Made by a program: the position numbers and the translations under genes
Shown here: in pieces, positions 10,702 to 23,539 of the stretch
How the letters are laid out: every line of letters begins with the position of its first letter
Numbering within the stretch: the stretch's first letter is position 1
Source of the DNA: Ceratodon purpureus
Lineage: Eukaryota > Streptophyta > Bryopsida > Pseudoditrichales > Ditrichaceae
NCBI GenBank assembly: GCA_014871385.1
Contig: CM026426.1
Coordinates: forward strand, 86,680,526-86,744,525
Length of the DNA: 64,000 nt
Direction: 5' to 3'
The notes under the pieces: model-generated
Told to the model about the DNA's origin: nothing
The model's input: only the letters and a program-made list of their open reading frames with translations
Databases searched by the model: none

Positions 10702-12530
10702 TCAAATAGTAATGGTGGAACAAATCCAGAATCCTACCATATAATGAGTGACGTGGTCTTCGCCAAAACACTTCAAGTAAAGGGGCCCCCATCTCTCAAT
10801 TTTAGGTCTTAAAGTGTTGATCTGCTCTTGATTCAAGGTAAGGCCCACCAGATATGGAAACACTTGTTCCAACGCTTCCCACACTTCTACCCTATCTAGA
10901 TATTGCCTACCCTGATCTAGGGTGTTGTTTTCTGAGGGCAAAACATCCTTCCACACTTGATCTTGCCCTGACCAAGTGGACGGTTGGAACATCCTAGCTA
11001 CAGTCACCCCACTAAGGGATGGTTTGGTAGGCACTTTTGGAAGCACCGCTGAGTGTTGCATCTTTCATTATGCGCACGTTCCCACCATGAAGCCCAGCTG
11101 CAGACAGTGTCTTTTCCATATTCTCTATAGGAGCATGTTGACGGACTTCATTCTCCATGTTCCAAATGAACATGAAGTGCATGTGAAGAATTTTCTCAAT
11201 CATTCTTGTCAAAGCATGCAATGTACAAATATGGACTCTTTCAAGTGGAATAGGCAGTATAGGTTTCCATCGCGATTCTTCTACAATAGGACACGGGTTG
11301 GATCTGTCATTACTTGCAAATAGACCTCCATGCCACGTATGTTTTCTTCTCTTTGCCTTAGAGGTGTCACATGCTGCTGTTCCCACCATAGGTTTTGTCC
11401 TCTCTTGGTTATAGTAGATGCAAGAATGTTTCGCGTTGGCACCATGCTTCAATCCATACAAGCATTTGATTGTCTTCATATCTGCAAATAAATGCGACTC
11501 CACTTTGAAGTTGCCAACACCCTCAACAGAAAGCAGCTATCCCCCTTCTTGAGCTTTGATCAAAGCAGGGAACGCAGTTAGTTGGAACACCCATTTGAGG
11601 ACTTCATGTGATTCTTTGGCAACCTCAAAGCAAGCAACAAGCCATATTTCAGTTTCTGACTCAACCAAAAAATACCTATCATTGCTTTTGTCAATGCAGG
11701 TGTCCAAGGCACGATTCATAATTGTCAAACTAATCCTTTCATACTTCCTCCCATGCATAATCTTAGCTTTGTCCAACTTCAACACAATGACTAATGACTT
11801 GTTTCCAACTTCTGCACATCCTAGCAGCTCCCACATTTGAGCACGATGCAATCATGACAAAGTGTAGAATTGCTAATCAATAAGAAACTTGCTTGGACAC
11901 ATAGCTAACTGTCCATACATGTCTACAATTGCTGTTGAACAAAGTAGTTATCTTTGGTGGTAAAACTGTACAGCTTCACCATACTCCTTTGCACAGCTTC
12001 GATGTCAACAAACAAATTTTTTTTTGATGTCAAGACAACTCTTTCAATCTCTGATTTCTTCTTCTTTCCTTTGGTTGTTGGAACTTGTGTTACAAGCTCC
12101 AGTGTATTATCTATGGAGTAATAGTCACCAACAAGATCTTTCCACTTTGAATTTAATTTTGTTCGCAACAAACAAACCTGTTCTATGCATTGCCCAAAGT
12201 TCAATTTTAAAAGTTACACAACAATCACATGCATGCATGTCATTTGATTAGAACCAAAAAATTGCAAACCAGATGATTTTTTCTCGCCAATTCTAGTTCA
12301 AAATCACTGATCTCAATAGGAAGACTAGTATCATGGTTAACTAGTACTCTGCTTCAAAATCAGTGTTCCCAATCAATGTTACCACATACCTTGTGCGGAT
12401 TTGGCAAAAATGTTGCCTTTAAGCGTTTGTCAACAAGCTGCACTCTCCCTTTAACTGTCTTATAGATCTCACCATATCCTTTTTGAGAGACTCCAGTCAT
12501 ATCACATGCTGCAAGAACCCCTTTTGTTCT
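10702..12530 (-). pseudogene. Decayed transposase-like gene, unknown family, copy 1
   Basis: Read on the minus strand, blocks at about 12530-12390, 12204-11930, 11851-11020 and 11061-10730 form a protein whose blocks align in order with the gene at 39453-42180. Shared segments include LVIVLKLDKAKIMHGRKYER, ISLTIMNRALD, WKDVLPSENNTLD and FGEDHVTHYM. A block absent from the other copy has CTLHALTRMIEKILHMHF and ENMEKTLSAAGLHGGNV. Strand-aspartate (KLD), then a CxLH block, is what an RNase H-fold transposase might look like, but I cannot name the family. At least one break interrupts the reading frame. The last block ends at a donor-like GTAGGATTC near 10729 and no later exon follows, as if cut off by the element that ends at 10647. 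Confidence 0.6.
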
Positions 12531-12540
12531 TTTTGAGTGT

Positions 12541-12900
12541 ATTTTGTCTAAGTGAGGAGAGAGCTCATTGCAAGAGGAATATGAAGGTGATGGAAGTTGT
12601 GGAAGAGGGCATTGACTGTTCTAGATTCCAAGATTGAGCATTACAATTAGTAAGTGTGTTGTGGAAGTGAAGCCTCATGATTCGGGTCTCTTAGCGTTTC
12701 CAAACGACATAATAGTCGCCAGAGTTGCAGTGCTTAGTCTAGCTTATCTAAACTTCTAATAAGATTTCGCCTGAAGCGGAAGAAGTAGATTTAGAAGTTA
12801 ATTGGGGTGCCCAGTGATCACTGCAACCAAAATCTCTAAGATCCGTGTGCTATCCGAGAAACTCAGAATAAACCGGAAGAGCCTCATCCGGAGTTAGTAT
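12541..12900. repeat. Diverged direct repeat, left copy
   Basis: This segment aligns loosely with 14550-14880. Shared words include GGTGATGG(A/G)AGTTGTG, GTGAAGCCTCA, AATAG(T/C)CG(C/T)C and (T/C)TGAACTTCT-like blocks in the same order. The pair flanks the gene at 13338-14275, so it may be the terminal repeats of an old element or simply an old duplication. Confidence 0.4.
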
Positions 12901-13179
12901 TCCATTAATTTTTCATTTTTTTGGTTAATTAGGTAAAAACTAGCTAGACACTAGCTGCATTAGGAGTTTATGCAAACCGGATACTCCAGAAACCTAAAAA
13001 AATAGTTAACGCAGGAAGTATTCTCGGAACCTTGATTTCGGAAACTCGGAAGAGAAAATACGGAACGGGTTGACGATCCGAGGACTGACCGTTACTGTAA
13101 CCGCGTCTAGGATCCGAAACGACGCGGAAGTCATCATGACTCGGATAGGCGTCTAGCGCAGCGTTTATGATGCCCGGGG

Positions 13180-13186
13180 TATATAA
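13180..13186 (+). promoter_or_regulatory. TATA box
   Basis: TATATAA lies in a GC-richer context (CCGGGGTATATAAGCG), about 150 bases before the ATG of the downstream gene, a normal distance for a plant core promoter plus leader. Confidence 0.6.
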
Positions 13187-13337
13187 GCGAGGGTGTTAGG
13201 GTTTGGAGTTCCTTTTTGCGGACTGGGAGTAGGGAGTGAAAGAGTGGTGAGGTGTTTTGTCTTTTCCGATTCACTGGCAGTTGGATTGCCGGGTTTCTTG
13301 CTGTCGGATCGCAAAGGGAGAGAAGTGAGACGTAGAA

Positions 13338-14275
13338 ATGGCGCACGTCCAGTGTAGAGTTCTTAGTCCCGGCACTCCAGTGAAAGAGTCGGAGATGGAA
13401 GAGTTGATTGTCGATCTCACCCGGATGAGGTGCCAAGGTTTGCTGTCACGGTCGTGGTTGCTGAAGAATGAGGCGATGGTGAGGGAGGTCCTGGACGGAC
13501 CGGACAATAGGTGGGACAATACGATCCGGGGCAAGCCTACGCTGTGGAGTGCGGAACAGTGGGCAGAAACTTACGACTTCGAGCAAAACGGACTCCTTTG
13601 GGCAATCCGAACGGATAGGTACGTGCAGGATAGGTTTCACGGGAAGATCCATAAGAATAATGGATACGAGATAGACGCCTGCAAGGATAGGAGGCAGAGA
13701 CAGGTCTTAGCCTTCCTCGTTCCGATCCTGTATCCGCTGAAACTGGAACAGGTCACCATTACGGTCGGGAACACCATCTTCGGAGCGTACACGGGGGAAC
13801 GTCCGGTGAATTGGGCCGCGCTCATGGCGGAAGTCGTGCAGAAGATGGTGCCATCGATCGGAAAGAAGCCGACCCCTATCGCCCCTTTCCTCTACCACCT
13901 TTACCACGCATATAGTTTGCTGGGAGAGATTTGAGGAAGAGGAAGGATCCGGCAGGGAAGGGCCCCATTACGATTTCCGGGTCCGACTCGGAAACCTATG
14001 CGGGCTCTCCGGTTGGGACAGCCGGAACTGGGACTCGGACCCCTACGACCAGAACCCCTCCCGCGCATATGTTGCCGAAGTCCCCCAATTCTCCTAAGAA
14101 CCGAATCGTTACCCGGCTGTCCTTGGAGGCCCAGGCGAAGGAGTCAAAGGCGGAACGGAGTGCGAGGCGTCAGGCGGAGGGGGCAGCAAGAGCAGGAGGA
14201 TCTGAGCCACGGATGACTAGGTTGAAGGAGAAAGACCGCGAGCAGGAGAGCCACAAGAACACAAAGATGGGGTAG
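13338..14275 (+). pseudogene. Plant-transposon-protein-like (PTP-like) gene, frame broken
   Basis: From ATG 13338 the frame runs 198 codons and stops at 13932-13934. The next frame (from about 13931) continues with a basic, serine/proline-rich tail (RKRKDPAGKGPITISGSDSE) up to 14275, so one frame shift most likely separates two halves of one protein of roughly 310 residues. The first half has RCQGLLSRSWLLKNEAMVRE and later GAYTGERPVNWAALMAEVV, the general shape of the putative plant transposon protein domain as I remember it. Its VNWA block recurs at 29572-28183 and 46524-44337. Function is not known; the domain is common in plant repeats. A TATA box precedes it and diverged direct repeats flank it. 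Confidence 0.55.
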
Positions 14276-14549
14276 ATTCCTCTCGCTACAACTGGCCGTC
14301 ACTTTCCGGATTTATAGGAGTAGAGTTCGGATCGGGAGAGCCGGTTTAGTCGTAAAGTAGGATTCTAGGTAGATAACTAGGGATTAGGGTTTTGATTGAA
14401 CTGCCGGCGCCGCCGCTTTTGTAAAAGCCCCTGCTTACTTAAACGGGGAAGGCGATGCAGTCCGGGTCTTTGTTTTGCATGTTTTCTCCCTATATTCCTT
14501 ATCAGTAAAGTATTCGTGTTTTGCAAGTACTGTGCGTGGTTTCCCGCTA

Positions 14550-14880
14550 AGTGTGAATGATCCGGGAAGGATATGAAAGTTCCGCTGTAGCTCGGATAGG
14601 AAGGTGATGGGAGTTGTGACGAGACCTGAACCGGAAAGGTAATGGGATTGAGCGGAAAGATTTAGTGGATTGTCGTAGGAGTGAAGCCTCACTGTTCCTT
14701 CTCCAACCCAACCTCACGCGGAATAGCCGTCGCTAGGGTCGAAGCGGATCAAGGAGTACTTGATCGGGCTCCCTGAACTTCTGAAGAGGTTCCGTACACT
14801 GTGAGAGGGGGATTTGGAACGTGGTACGGGTCGCCTAGGGATAATCGGATCCTGGTTCTCCCAAATCCGGATTGGTTTGT
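14550..14880. repeat. Diverged direct repeat, right copy
   Basis: Partner of 12541-12900. It sits about 300 bases after the PTP-like gene and keeps the order of shared blocks, including AGTGAAGCCTCA and AATAGCCGTCGC. Confidence 0.4.
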
Positions 14881-15560
14881 CGTTGTAGTCTCGCGGATCG
14901 GACGGGATCGTCTGTGTGACCTGCTGGCCAGAGTACTCTAGGACAGTTGTGAGACGGTAACTGTTGCGAGACGTTGGGGTTTGTGGACGAAACACCTGAT
15001 AAGAGAAAGAAAGAGAGAGAGAGATAGTTAAGGAGTTACGTTCCGAAGGCACTATCCGAGCAGCGGCAAGGCTCGGAACAATTAGAAGTAACTACTTGGT
15101 GAAATACTATTGAATCCCTGGACGATACTCGGAACCTAGTAACAATACGGAAGTTTTCGCACAATAAGAGTGCTATCCGGATGTTAGTTGCGTTTCCGTG
15201 TTCCGACAATCCGAAACGGTGTGTCTTCGTAGTCCCACAGATCGGAAAGGAGTTGCTTGTGTATTTTGTTAGTCAAAATGTTCTAGATTAGTTGTAAGGT
15301 AACCCTGACTAAGTTACGTTGGGGATTTTGATCACCTAGAGAGAAAGTTAAGGATAATAGGTTTTTGCAGAAGAAAGAAGAAAGAGGGGGAAGGTAGTAA
15401 CCATTTATGGATAATCAATCCAGATGAATCTACTGTTGAACGGATTATTTACCACCAATCTCTGAAATTTCACTTATAAATCCCTAGAACGATACTCGGA
15501 TCACTAAGAAAGAAGGAATTTAGTTGTATAAACTCATTAACTAGAAGATATAGGAGTTTC
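14880..15560. repeat. Diverged tandem duplication, about 350-bp period
   Basis: The stretch near 14885-15035 (GTAGTCTCGCGGATCGGA ... CTCTAGGACAGTTGTGAGACGGTAAC ... ACGTTGGGG, read with gaps) is repeated near 15218-15360 (GTAGTCCCACAGATCGGA ... TTCTAGATTAGTTGTAAGGTAAC ... ACGTTGGGG). A second shared line, AATCCCT(G/A)GA(A)CGATACTCGGA, occurs near 15112 and 15479. No coding content. Confidence 0.5.
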
Positions 15561-15599
15561 CATGTTCCAACAGATGTCTGTCGCAAAATGGGCAATAAT

Positions 15600-18500
15600 G
15601 GCGTTTAAGTGGGTCATTTCTTGTGATACAATACTTGTATCTTTAGCAAAGCCAGACCGTTTTAGTTTTGAATAGCCGGTTTACTGGTTCAAAGCCATGT
15701 CGGGTGTTTTTTGCATGTTGGTATCGTTTCCGTATCCAAAATAGTCTGGTTTTTGGAATGGTGATGAGGTGCTTGCTATTGTTGTGAAATAGAGGATTCT
15801 GACATCTCCTAATAATCAACTCTATCCTAATTCTCTATTAAACCCGACAAAAATTGTATACTACCCCTTGAAACTGCCCCTAATCCTAAACCTAGATCTG
15901 AAACCTTTAAAGTTAGATCTACTCCATTTCTGGTGGTATTTTCTGTGATCTGATATATATTCTTCATCTCCTTGGGTTGATCTACAATACCAACCAATTT
16001 ATACCTAAATCTGCAACACCCACGAGGTGAATTAACTATCTTTCATCTTCATTCTTCAAAATAAGATTTCAAGACAATTAACACACAAGTCCGCTCAACT
16101 CCTTTTTATAAACCTTTGTGATCCGTACAAACATCATGCTCTCTACAAATAATGTTGCTAGGATTCTCTAGGTATAGTGAAATTGTCTTGGCAACAACTC
16201 ATCTACGGTCTAAACAGCTACCTCATAACATTCAAACTATTCAGCTTTGCTTCCCCTCAGTTTTATATTGCTAATTCTTTGCCTACCTCCTTAGGAACTT
16301 CACTTCTCCTCCCTGACTTCTTTGTTCTTAGGCGCCTCCATTGAAAACCCAGCCTAATATTTTGGCGACCATGCTGAGCATAGAATGCTGAGATCTTTCT
16401 AAAAATCCAACCCAACAAGACTACCTAGCCTCCACCATACCACCAGGAAAGGTTGCAGCTAAGATTAACAACAAAGCACAAGATGCTGCACAAGAAGATG
16501 ACTCAAATTTACCAAAGAATACCAACATTTGATGAAGCAACAGATGACCAATCTAGCTGCAAAAAATGACGCTACAAATGCCAAGTTTGGAAATGTAAAG
16601 TATCCAATGCCAAAATCTACAAGGCAGCAGGACTCATGATGCAAATAACATGGCACCTCAGGTTTTAGAAGCTCTCCCATATGCCCTCAGGTCCATTACC
16701 ATTCCCCAAGAAAATCGTACCAAGGCTACCTATGTCAGCGGCAGCGACCAAGACAGACATGCTAAGCTTTCTAAAATACCGCATCCACTATTTGATGAGT
16801 AAAAAGACCTTGACTATCATGTATGACGCTTTATAGTCATTGCTTGCATCAACGGTGTCTCCAGCACCACAGACCTACAAAATATTTTTGGAATTACTCA
16901 CAAGGAAAACCATATTAATTGGTATATTGAAATTGAAACTGAACATTCCTATGCTAGCTAGGAAGACATGAAACAATGTTTTTTATAGAAATTTAGAAAG
17001 CTGAAAACCTGTTCAGAGAATCCAGGGTAGGAACAAATCTATAGACAAATTCTACGACAGGTTCAAACAGTGGGCTCATAAGCTAAACCAACATTCTGAG
17101 AAATACCACCCGCATGAATGGTTTAAAAAGAGACTGTTGCCATGGATACAACAAGGAATTGCCATTTGTGGTGTCAAGTGTTAGCCGGGGATTTGAGGTA
17201 GTACAATAGAGGGGCAATAAAACTATTGTTACTAGGGGGGCAATAAACTGTCAATTACTACTTTGAACATCAGTAACTCTATTATGGATGAAAAACTATC
17301 AAGATAGATGAAATCTATCAAATGGATGAAATTTGGTGGTTGGATGAAATCTGGTGGCGGCTAGGGTTAGGTTGGTGGCGGCTAGGGTTGAGGAAGGGGT
17401 AGTGAGGCACCGGCTGAGGCAACTCACACTCTCTCTGTCAGTTCAGAGCTCTCAGGTTGTAGTGTGTGGTGTGAAGATGGTATATAAGATATGTTGCTGA
17501 ACTGAAGAAGAGTTGCTATGAAGACAATTCCAGTGTACCTGGAGGGTACAGGCACTACCAGGAGTAGGGAGCAGGATGTTGCACTAGTAGAAATACGGTC
17601 CTTAAGGACTCGTCTGTAATGACTTAAATGGTCCAAAATGACTCATTTTCACTCAATTTGAGTCATTTTGGACCATTTAAGTCATTACAGACGAGTCCTT
17701 AAGGACCATATTTCTACTAGTGTTGTATGGGTTTGATGTGATTTATGGAAAGAAGTTGAATGGATTTGTATGTAAATGTATGGAGATGCATAGTTGAGTG
17801 TTGAGGGGGCTGGAGAGTCAATTCTCTTAGGCGATGTTGTAAATCTAATGTATAAACTAGTAGGTATTGTAGATCAGACCAAGGGAAGCAGGAAAATGTA
17901 TCAAATTAGTGAAAATACCACTAGGAATGGAACAGATCTAAGCTGGAAAGTTTCAGATCTAGAACGAGGATTTAGGGCAATTTTGGCGGGCATACAATAA
18001 TATTTGCAGGATTTCAGAGAGGTTTAGGACAAGTTTTTTTAGCGGGAGTGGTAGGAAAAAACTCTCATTCACATTGGCAACCATGCTTAAATTTAAACCA
18101 TGAGGATCTAGCTGCACACACTAAGGTTGTACCAAGTCTGTATTGCTTCAAAGGTGATTGGTACAATGGCGATCCAAGAAGTGGCAGGAGCAGATCTGCT
18201 TGCTGACAAGAACCTTGGACAGTGATAGTGTGGAGGCAAATGTTGGTGAGCGACCCTTTGAAAAAAATAGCAACAGTACATTCAAGATTAAATGGGAGCA
18301 TACAACAGTCACCATAGTGGAGGGCATCTCAAGAGCAGAGAACAGCTCTAAAAGAGAAGAAGGGATAGTCGTCCATTACCCGGTAAGTTACTGTTCAGTA
18401 TTGATATGATCTACAAATTTTTTACTGGCTGTTCCTTTTTATTGTTGGTCATAATTTCGCCTACTGTTCATTTCTCTATTGGCTAGGTGAATGGATGGAA

Positions 18501-19740
18501 CGTAAAAATGAAGCGGTAAATTTTTGGATAAAAAAGAACAACAAACTACTACAGAATGGGTTTTTTTATGACTAGCGTTTATGACTACGCAAAGTCATAA
18601 AATCAGAGAATGTGGCTCTGGTGGAATTCTAGAATATGACACGCGGGGTAATAGGTTCTAGTCATTACCGACAAGTCACTTCGGACATCCATTCATATTT
18701 ATAAATATGATTTCAAGCGTATACAAAGGGGCCTAAGTGCTAGGTCAGCATTGAAGGAGAAGTGTTGACTGATCTTGAAGCTTGCAACTTTCATTGACCT
18801 GCCCAGTCAGAGGAGGAAAAAATCCTACCTGGCATGTGACTCTATGTAGTCATATTTTGATTGATGTGGAATGCGGACCTTGCATGACTATTGTTAGTCT
18901 TATAAGGTAATTGTGAACAGAGGCAATGGAAGGATCACGGAACATAGTGCAAAAAAATGGAGAAAAAGTTTAATTCAGAATGAGGTCGAGTGTCTCAAAG
19001 GAGAAACTGTCATTAAAATAAAACCCTTAAGATGATGGTCCTACCTAGCGTTGGCGGCTTCTACTACTTACCAATAGAAGAAACAACAAATGGCTACTCG
19101 TTGTCCGCTGTGAAAGAGAGTAATATCTTACTCTTCCAAGTGATGATTTGCTAATCTAGATTTACTCCGAAACCAAAAAAACGAGTGTATTGTCCCTTAT
19201 GTACTATTCCTCCTTTCTTGTGGCTTGATCTGAAAGACGTAAATCTCTTCCTTACTTGGTTTGCTCATTGTGAGTCTAATGCCAACTTCTCATCTTCATA
19301 AATTAACTTACAAGACCCTCTAACATAGTCTTCAATAAGGTCATTCTTTAAGACTTTACTAATCTTAGACCTAAACACGAATACAATCATCATGCAATTC
19401 CATTCTGCCCTTTTCCATTGTGTTTTCAAATTATACAATCATCCTATTCACTACCACTAATGCTGCCAGGATCCTCCAAATATCTTAAACTGCCTTCAGA
19501 GCAGATCTTCTACAGACTGAACTTCTAGCTATTGCATCGTACTCCACCTACACACATCTACACACACTACACACATATCTAAGAGCTGAGCATGAGAAAG
19601 AGAGAGAATGAGTCGGCCAAGCCCCCTCTTCACTACCCCTTCACACATTCTAGCCGCCATAAGCTCAAACCCTAGCCGCCATCATCCATCCACCAGATTT
19701 CATCCGTCGACAGATTTCATAAACCCCCGTGTCAATCGTA
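15600..19740. mobile_element. Fossil LTR-retrotransposon remnant (gag-like)
   Basis: A decayed, old, incomplete LTR element. A gag-like core is visible on the plus strand around 16.9-17.2 kb, with a FKQWAHKLNQ-type helix and a WFKKRLLPW stretch typical of Ty3-type gag matrix regions. Direct, diverged long repeats at about 15.78-16.30 kb and 19.16-19.60 kb could be its LTRs. No polymerase or integrase region was recognised, so it looks like a short non-autonomous relative. It is heavily broken. A young CACTA MITE (17582-17722) sits inside it, and an inverted repeat (17.29-17.47 vs 19.56-19.73 kb) shows later rearrangement. Confidence 0.4.
17582..17722. mobile_element. Palindromic CACTA MITE with TSD TTG
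   Basis: The element begins CACTAGTAGAAATACGGTCC and ends GGACCATATTTCTACTAGTG. The two arms pair along almost their whole length (about 63 bases each) with one visible mismatch, leaving a short centre. It is flanked by TTG at 17579-17581 and 17723-17725, the 3-bp duplication expected of CACTA transposition. Near-identity of the arms implies recent insertion or strong constraint. It carries no gene and must have been mobilised by a transposase encoded elsewhere. It is a folded foldback, so transcripts across it would form a long hairpin suitable for small-RNA production. Confidence 0.92.
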
Positions 19741-20969
19741 GACTATGTCATTTGAAAGACTTATAACATCTTGAAGTCATGTATATGAGACTCTCGAGTC
19801 ATATAACACCCTCTATTCATACGCATGACTTCCTCTAGTCATTTGTATGAATCTATTCAGTTCTGTAACTTCTCTTGTAATATTTCCTCAGCACAATGTT
19901 GTGTCTGAGTTCATTGGTAAAAGCGGCTTGTAGTGCGTATGAGGATTGTATTCTTAGTGCGTCAACACACGATGTCATCCTAAATGTGTGCTCAAGTTTC
20001 CTCCATTGGATAGAATAATGGGAGTTCTAAAGCTTGAAGCACCTACAATTACGGCAAGAAGAAGAGATTAAAGCTAACGCCATGCAATTAACGAAGTACG
20101 CATGTTAATGTATAGAATGTATAGGAGGGAAATTCCAATCAATATACTTTGGACACTTTGAAGTGTAATTCCATTGCAATTGAGTGGTTGCAAATATGAC
20201 AAAAGAAGGCACCACCATGCAACGCGATGACTATGGTTTCACTGCCTTAAACTTTGAAAGATTGATCCGTTACTTTGCACAGTCATGTGCCAATCCTCTT
20301 CACGTTGAATAAGTTTTTTTTGCACCAGAAGTAGCCAAGCGTGGAAGGAAGGCTGTGGTGCGCACAAAATTGAGAATCGTTCACTCATTCTTGAAACACC
20401 AGCTCACGGAGGAAGTACATTAAATCCTTGAGCAGAACATGTAATTTTCTTGGGCTTGAAGCCACATGCCTAGATGAGGATATCATTGCGAAGATATCCA
20501 TCTTCAGTGGTGTAGTGGAATAGCCTTAGAGGTTGTTGCCAAAGCATTAAAACGCCTCAAACAAGACGCCACGTCGGTAGGTGATTAAGAGTACTTTGAC
20601 TCAGAGTAATATTAAGTCCCAAACCAAGACCAACATATATATGCATTCCTGTCGAAGGGATATATTCATATATATACATATATTCACAAGTACATATGTA
20701 ATTAGTACAATGTTGTCTTGTAATACACATTCATTTCATCCTCTCATTCTATATGCACCATTTTCATGCCAATTGTAAACTACTACAACATACACATACA
20801 CATAATGACTAAAATTGGCAATAACTACTTAACATATTCACTGCCAAATCCCCCCCTCACTGTCACATATACTCTAAAACCTCACTATCACATATACTCT
20901 ACCAATCATCCAGAGCACAGTTTGTGAGGAAAAACCAACAAAGTAGCGCGATTAAAGCCTTGACTTATA
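18410..20969. other. AT-rich repeat-derived stretch without genes
   Basis: No credible frame. ATGACT/AGTCAT motifs cluster at about 18555-18700, 18815-18905 and 19745-19860, resembling CACTA subterminal repeats and hinting at old CACTA debris. Short dinucleotide-like (AT/CA) tracts occur near 20630-20800. Confidence 0.45.
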
Positions 20970-21266
20970 GTGAAACCACCTATAAGTGGGCATTAAAGGA
21001 TTGTGTAAGGAATCTATATTCTTGGGTGATGAAATGACTGGGTTACTATTTTCCAGGAATAAGGAATAGGAAAAGACAAACTTTCCTTATTTTTTTGATA
21101 TTTTAAAGCACACATAATTAAGTACAAATTTTAGAAGTGGAAACCTATAAGTGGGCACCCTATTTATGTAGGCACAAGGTACATGCAAGGGAGGTTAAAT
21201 CTTGATAAAGGCAAGAATCTAGGGTACATGCTCATGGGGGTGGTGCCCGCTTATAGGTGGTTTCAC
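20970..21266. mobile_element. MITE-like element with 23-bp inverted repeats
   Basis: GTGAAACCACCTATAAGTGG at 20970 (23-base arm ending at 20992) pairs with TGCCCGCTTATAGGTGGTTTCAC at 21244-21266, with one mismatch over 23 bases. The total is 297 bp, AT-rich inside, without a gene. A third partial copy of the motif (AACCTATAAGTGGGCACC) lies near 21142. No clear target duplication is visible, so the superfamily is open. Confidence 0.6.
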
Positions 21267-22350
21267 ACATCAAAGTAAAAAGCCCCTTTAAAATAAAAGA
21301 CACACACATAACATGCTTTTACTAGAAAATAGGATCAGTATCCCTTAACAAGCCAGCACCGTCGTTGATAGGGTGATAAAGTTCAGAGCTTGTCAATCGG
21401 GCATAGCATTCTAAGTTTGAGATATTATGTATAAATCCACTGAGTGTCCCGACTAAGTTCAGCAACATAGCCGAGCTATCACTGCATAGGTAAGTAGCTG
21501 TAAACAAACCTCAGAAGTGCCAAAGTGATAAGAATCACAATCCACAGTCTATAATAGGTCTCACAAAACCATACGTCGACTACTCCATACTATCTTGTGA
21601 GCACAAAACACTTAAAATTGCTCGAATTTCAACAGCACTATACAAACAGGAACTGTGATACTTGCTACATTCATGTATAGAAATGGAGGCTAGGTTTAGG
21701 CAAAAGAAAAAGGTATCAAATCCGGTTGGTTGTTGCTCCAATCGTGTGTGTACTGAGTCAAGAGCTCCTCACCTGTCCCCATGGTACACTCAAACATCCC
21801 ACGAGAGAGGTTAGGAGCCGCAGACAAGGTGTCCGCAGAGCTCTTACAGCTTGTTATCGCATATTCACAATAAATAAACACCAAGAAACAACAAAGAACG
21901 AGCGAATTGCTGTAGAATAGAGAGCACATGAAACACCAAACCAACTACACGGCTAAAACCCTAAACCCGATCACTTGACGATGGTTGCATACACTCTATC
22001 CTGCGATCTACTCCCAAAGCTTTGTTGCTTGTGTGATTGATCCGGTTCTATGCAGTAGAGTCGTGTTACTCAGAGAATCACCCAAGTAGACACGCTCAAA
22101 AGAGGCAGCGAGAGGACGTTGGCCTCACAAAACAGCAAGGAACTGTTTCTTATTATCATCAAACCAGTTTAATGAGCATAACCCTACAGCACTTGTGCGC
22201 CACGTTAACCACCCCACGATGTACACAAGGTACGTGAAATATGAGAACGTGTAGGAGCACAATCCCAGTAAAGATAAACTCGTACCTTGGAACATATCAA
22301 ACTGCTCATACTTGGGAGAGAGTGGTGGGTTTTAATACCATTATTAATTT
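21267..22350. other. Non-coding stretch
   Basis: Only short frames on both strands. A telomere-like CCCTAAACCC occurs once near 21958 but is not repeated. This is the left flank of the 13.66-kb CACTA element. Confidence 0.5.
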
Positions 22351-22353
22351 TTA

Positions 22354-22371
22354 CACTACTGGAATGTGAGG
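22354..22371 (+). repeat. CACTA left terminal inverted repeat
   Basis: CACTACTGGAATGTGAGG, directly after TSD TTA. It agrees with the right end over CACTA-n-TGGAA. The following 70 bases are GC-rich. Confidence 0.85.
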
Positions 22372-23539
22372 CGGGCGCGAGGGTTGTATTGACGGGGGTT
22401 TCGACTGGACTCACGTCATTCGAGGCGCCTCGAAGGCCGGCAAGGTCTCCGTCAAAGTGGTCTCGGTGTCAGGCACTGTTCATGCGATGTGGGTCCGCTT
22501 GGTATTTGAATGAACGGGCAAAAGGATCAAAGGCTACTGCTGCCCGGACCGAGGACTATAGAAAGCGCGTGGATGAAGTGTTTCCATCGTGTTTGTTCTG
22601 TTCAGCTTCGGGCGAGTGAATTTTTTGTCACATGGACTTACTGTTATCGACGTCCGGTTTAGGATGATACCGTATTCATGGCGGTACCCTGATCGACGTA
22701 TTGAAAACCTGGTCATGACTGCCTAGCAAGTTAAGGTTGAAGTCCTCGCCTTCTATTGTACATACCCATTTGCTGTCCAGTTCACTGAGATTGAGATTGC
22801 GGAGATACCCGTAATTATCATAGTACTATTGAGAACGGGATACACGGAATATTCTTATTGGGGGCCTGTACCTGCAGTTTTTCCGCATAATGTGCCTTCG
22901 ACTCGGAATCGACATCTGTTTCCATATATGGTCATAGAAAGCAGGTTCACAGCATCGTCTATCTAAATTTGGGGACTCCGGTAATAGTCATGGTACCCGA
23001 ATTTATTGCGTTTTCATTGTTGTGAAAATAGTGGCACCGTGGCTGCCGACACATGCCTACATTTGCGGATAAAAATTTCACCGACCGTCATCGGTATTCA
23101 ACAATTGCCACTCCTGTCACTTCAGGTCGCTGCTCAGTCACAAATGAAACAGCGCAGGCACAATGGATTCGTCGGAATTTGGCTTCATCAACATCATGTT
23201 TCATTGCTGATCAACGATGTGCATTGCATTAAGCATGGATATTCAAATACCATTACATGCTACCGTTGGTACTCTAATGAAAGAAACAAGATTTCTAATC
23301 CACTCCACATTATGCTAACAGTGATGCCTCTCCTGCTGTTACCATTACCAACAACTTTAGGTCGATGTGCACGTAGACTCATTCACCTTATACGGAACAA
23401 GGTATCGGGTATCCCACATCAGTAATTCATGTTTCCCTCGCTTAGGAGGTAGTGCACAGTCGAGGTGCTGTCGTTCATCTGTAGGGGATGGGTACATAAC
23501 TCTTATGGAGGGTTTGAAAATCCGAAGAACGTGAATCCA
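22372..23539. other. Left subterminal region of the CACTA element
   Basis: No gene recognised. A frame at 23006-23425 has no identifiable content. It separates the left end from the last exon of the TnpA-like gene. Confidence 0.5.

Noticed and set aside
21950-21970. Telomere-like CCCTAAACCC
   Set aside because: Only one or two units; no array.
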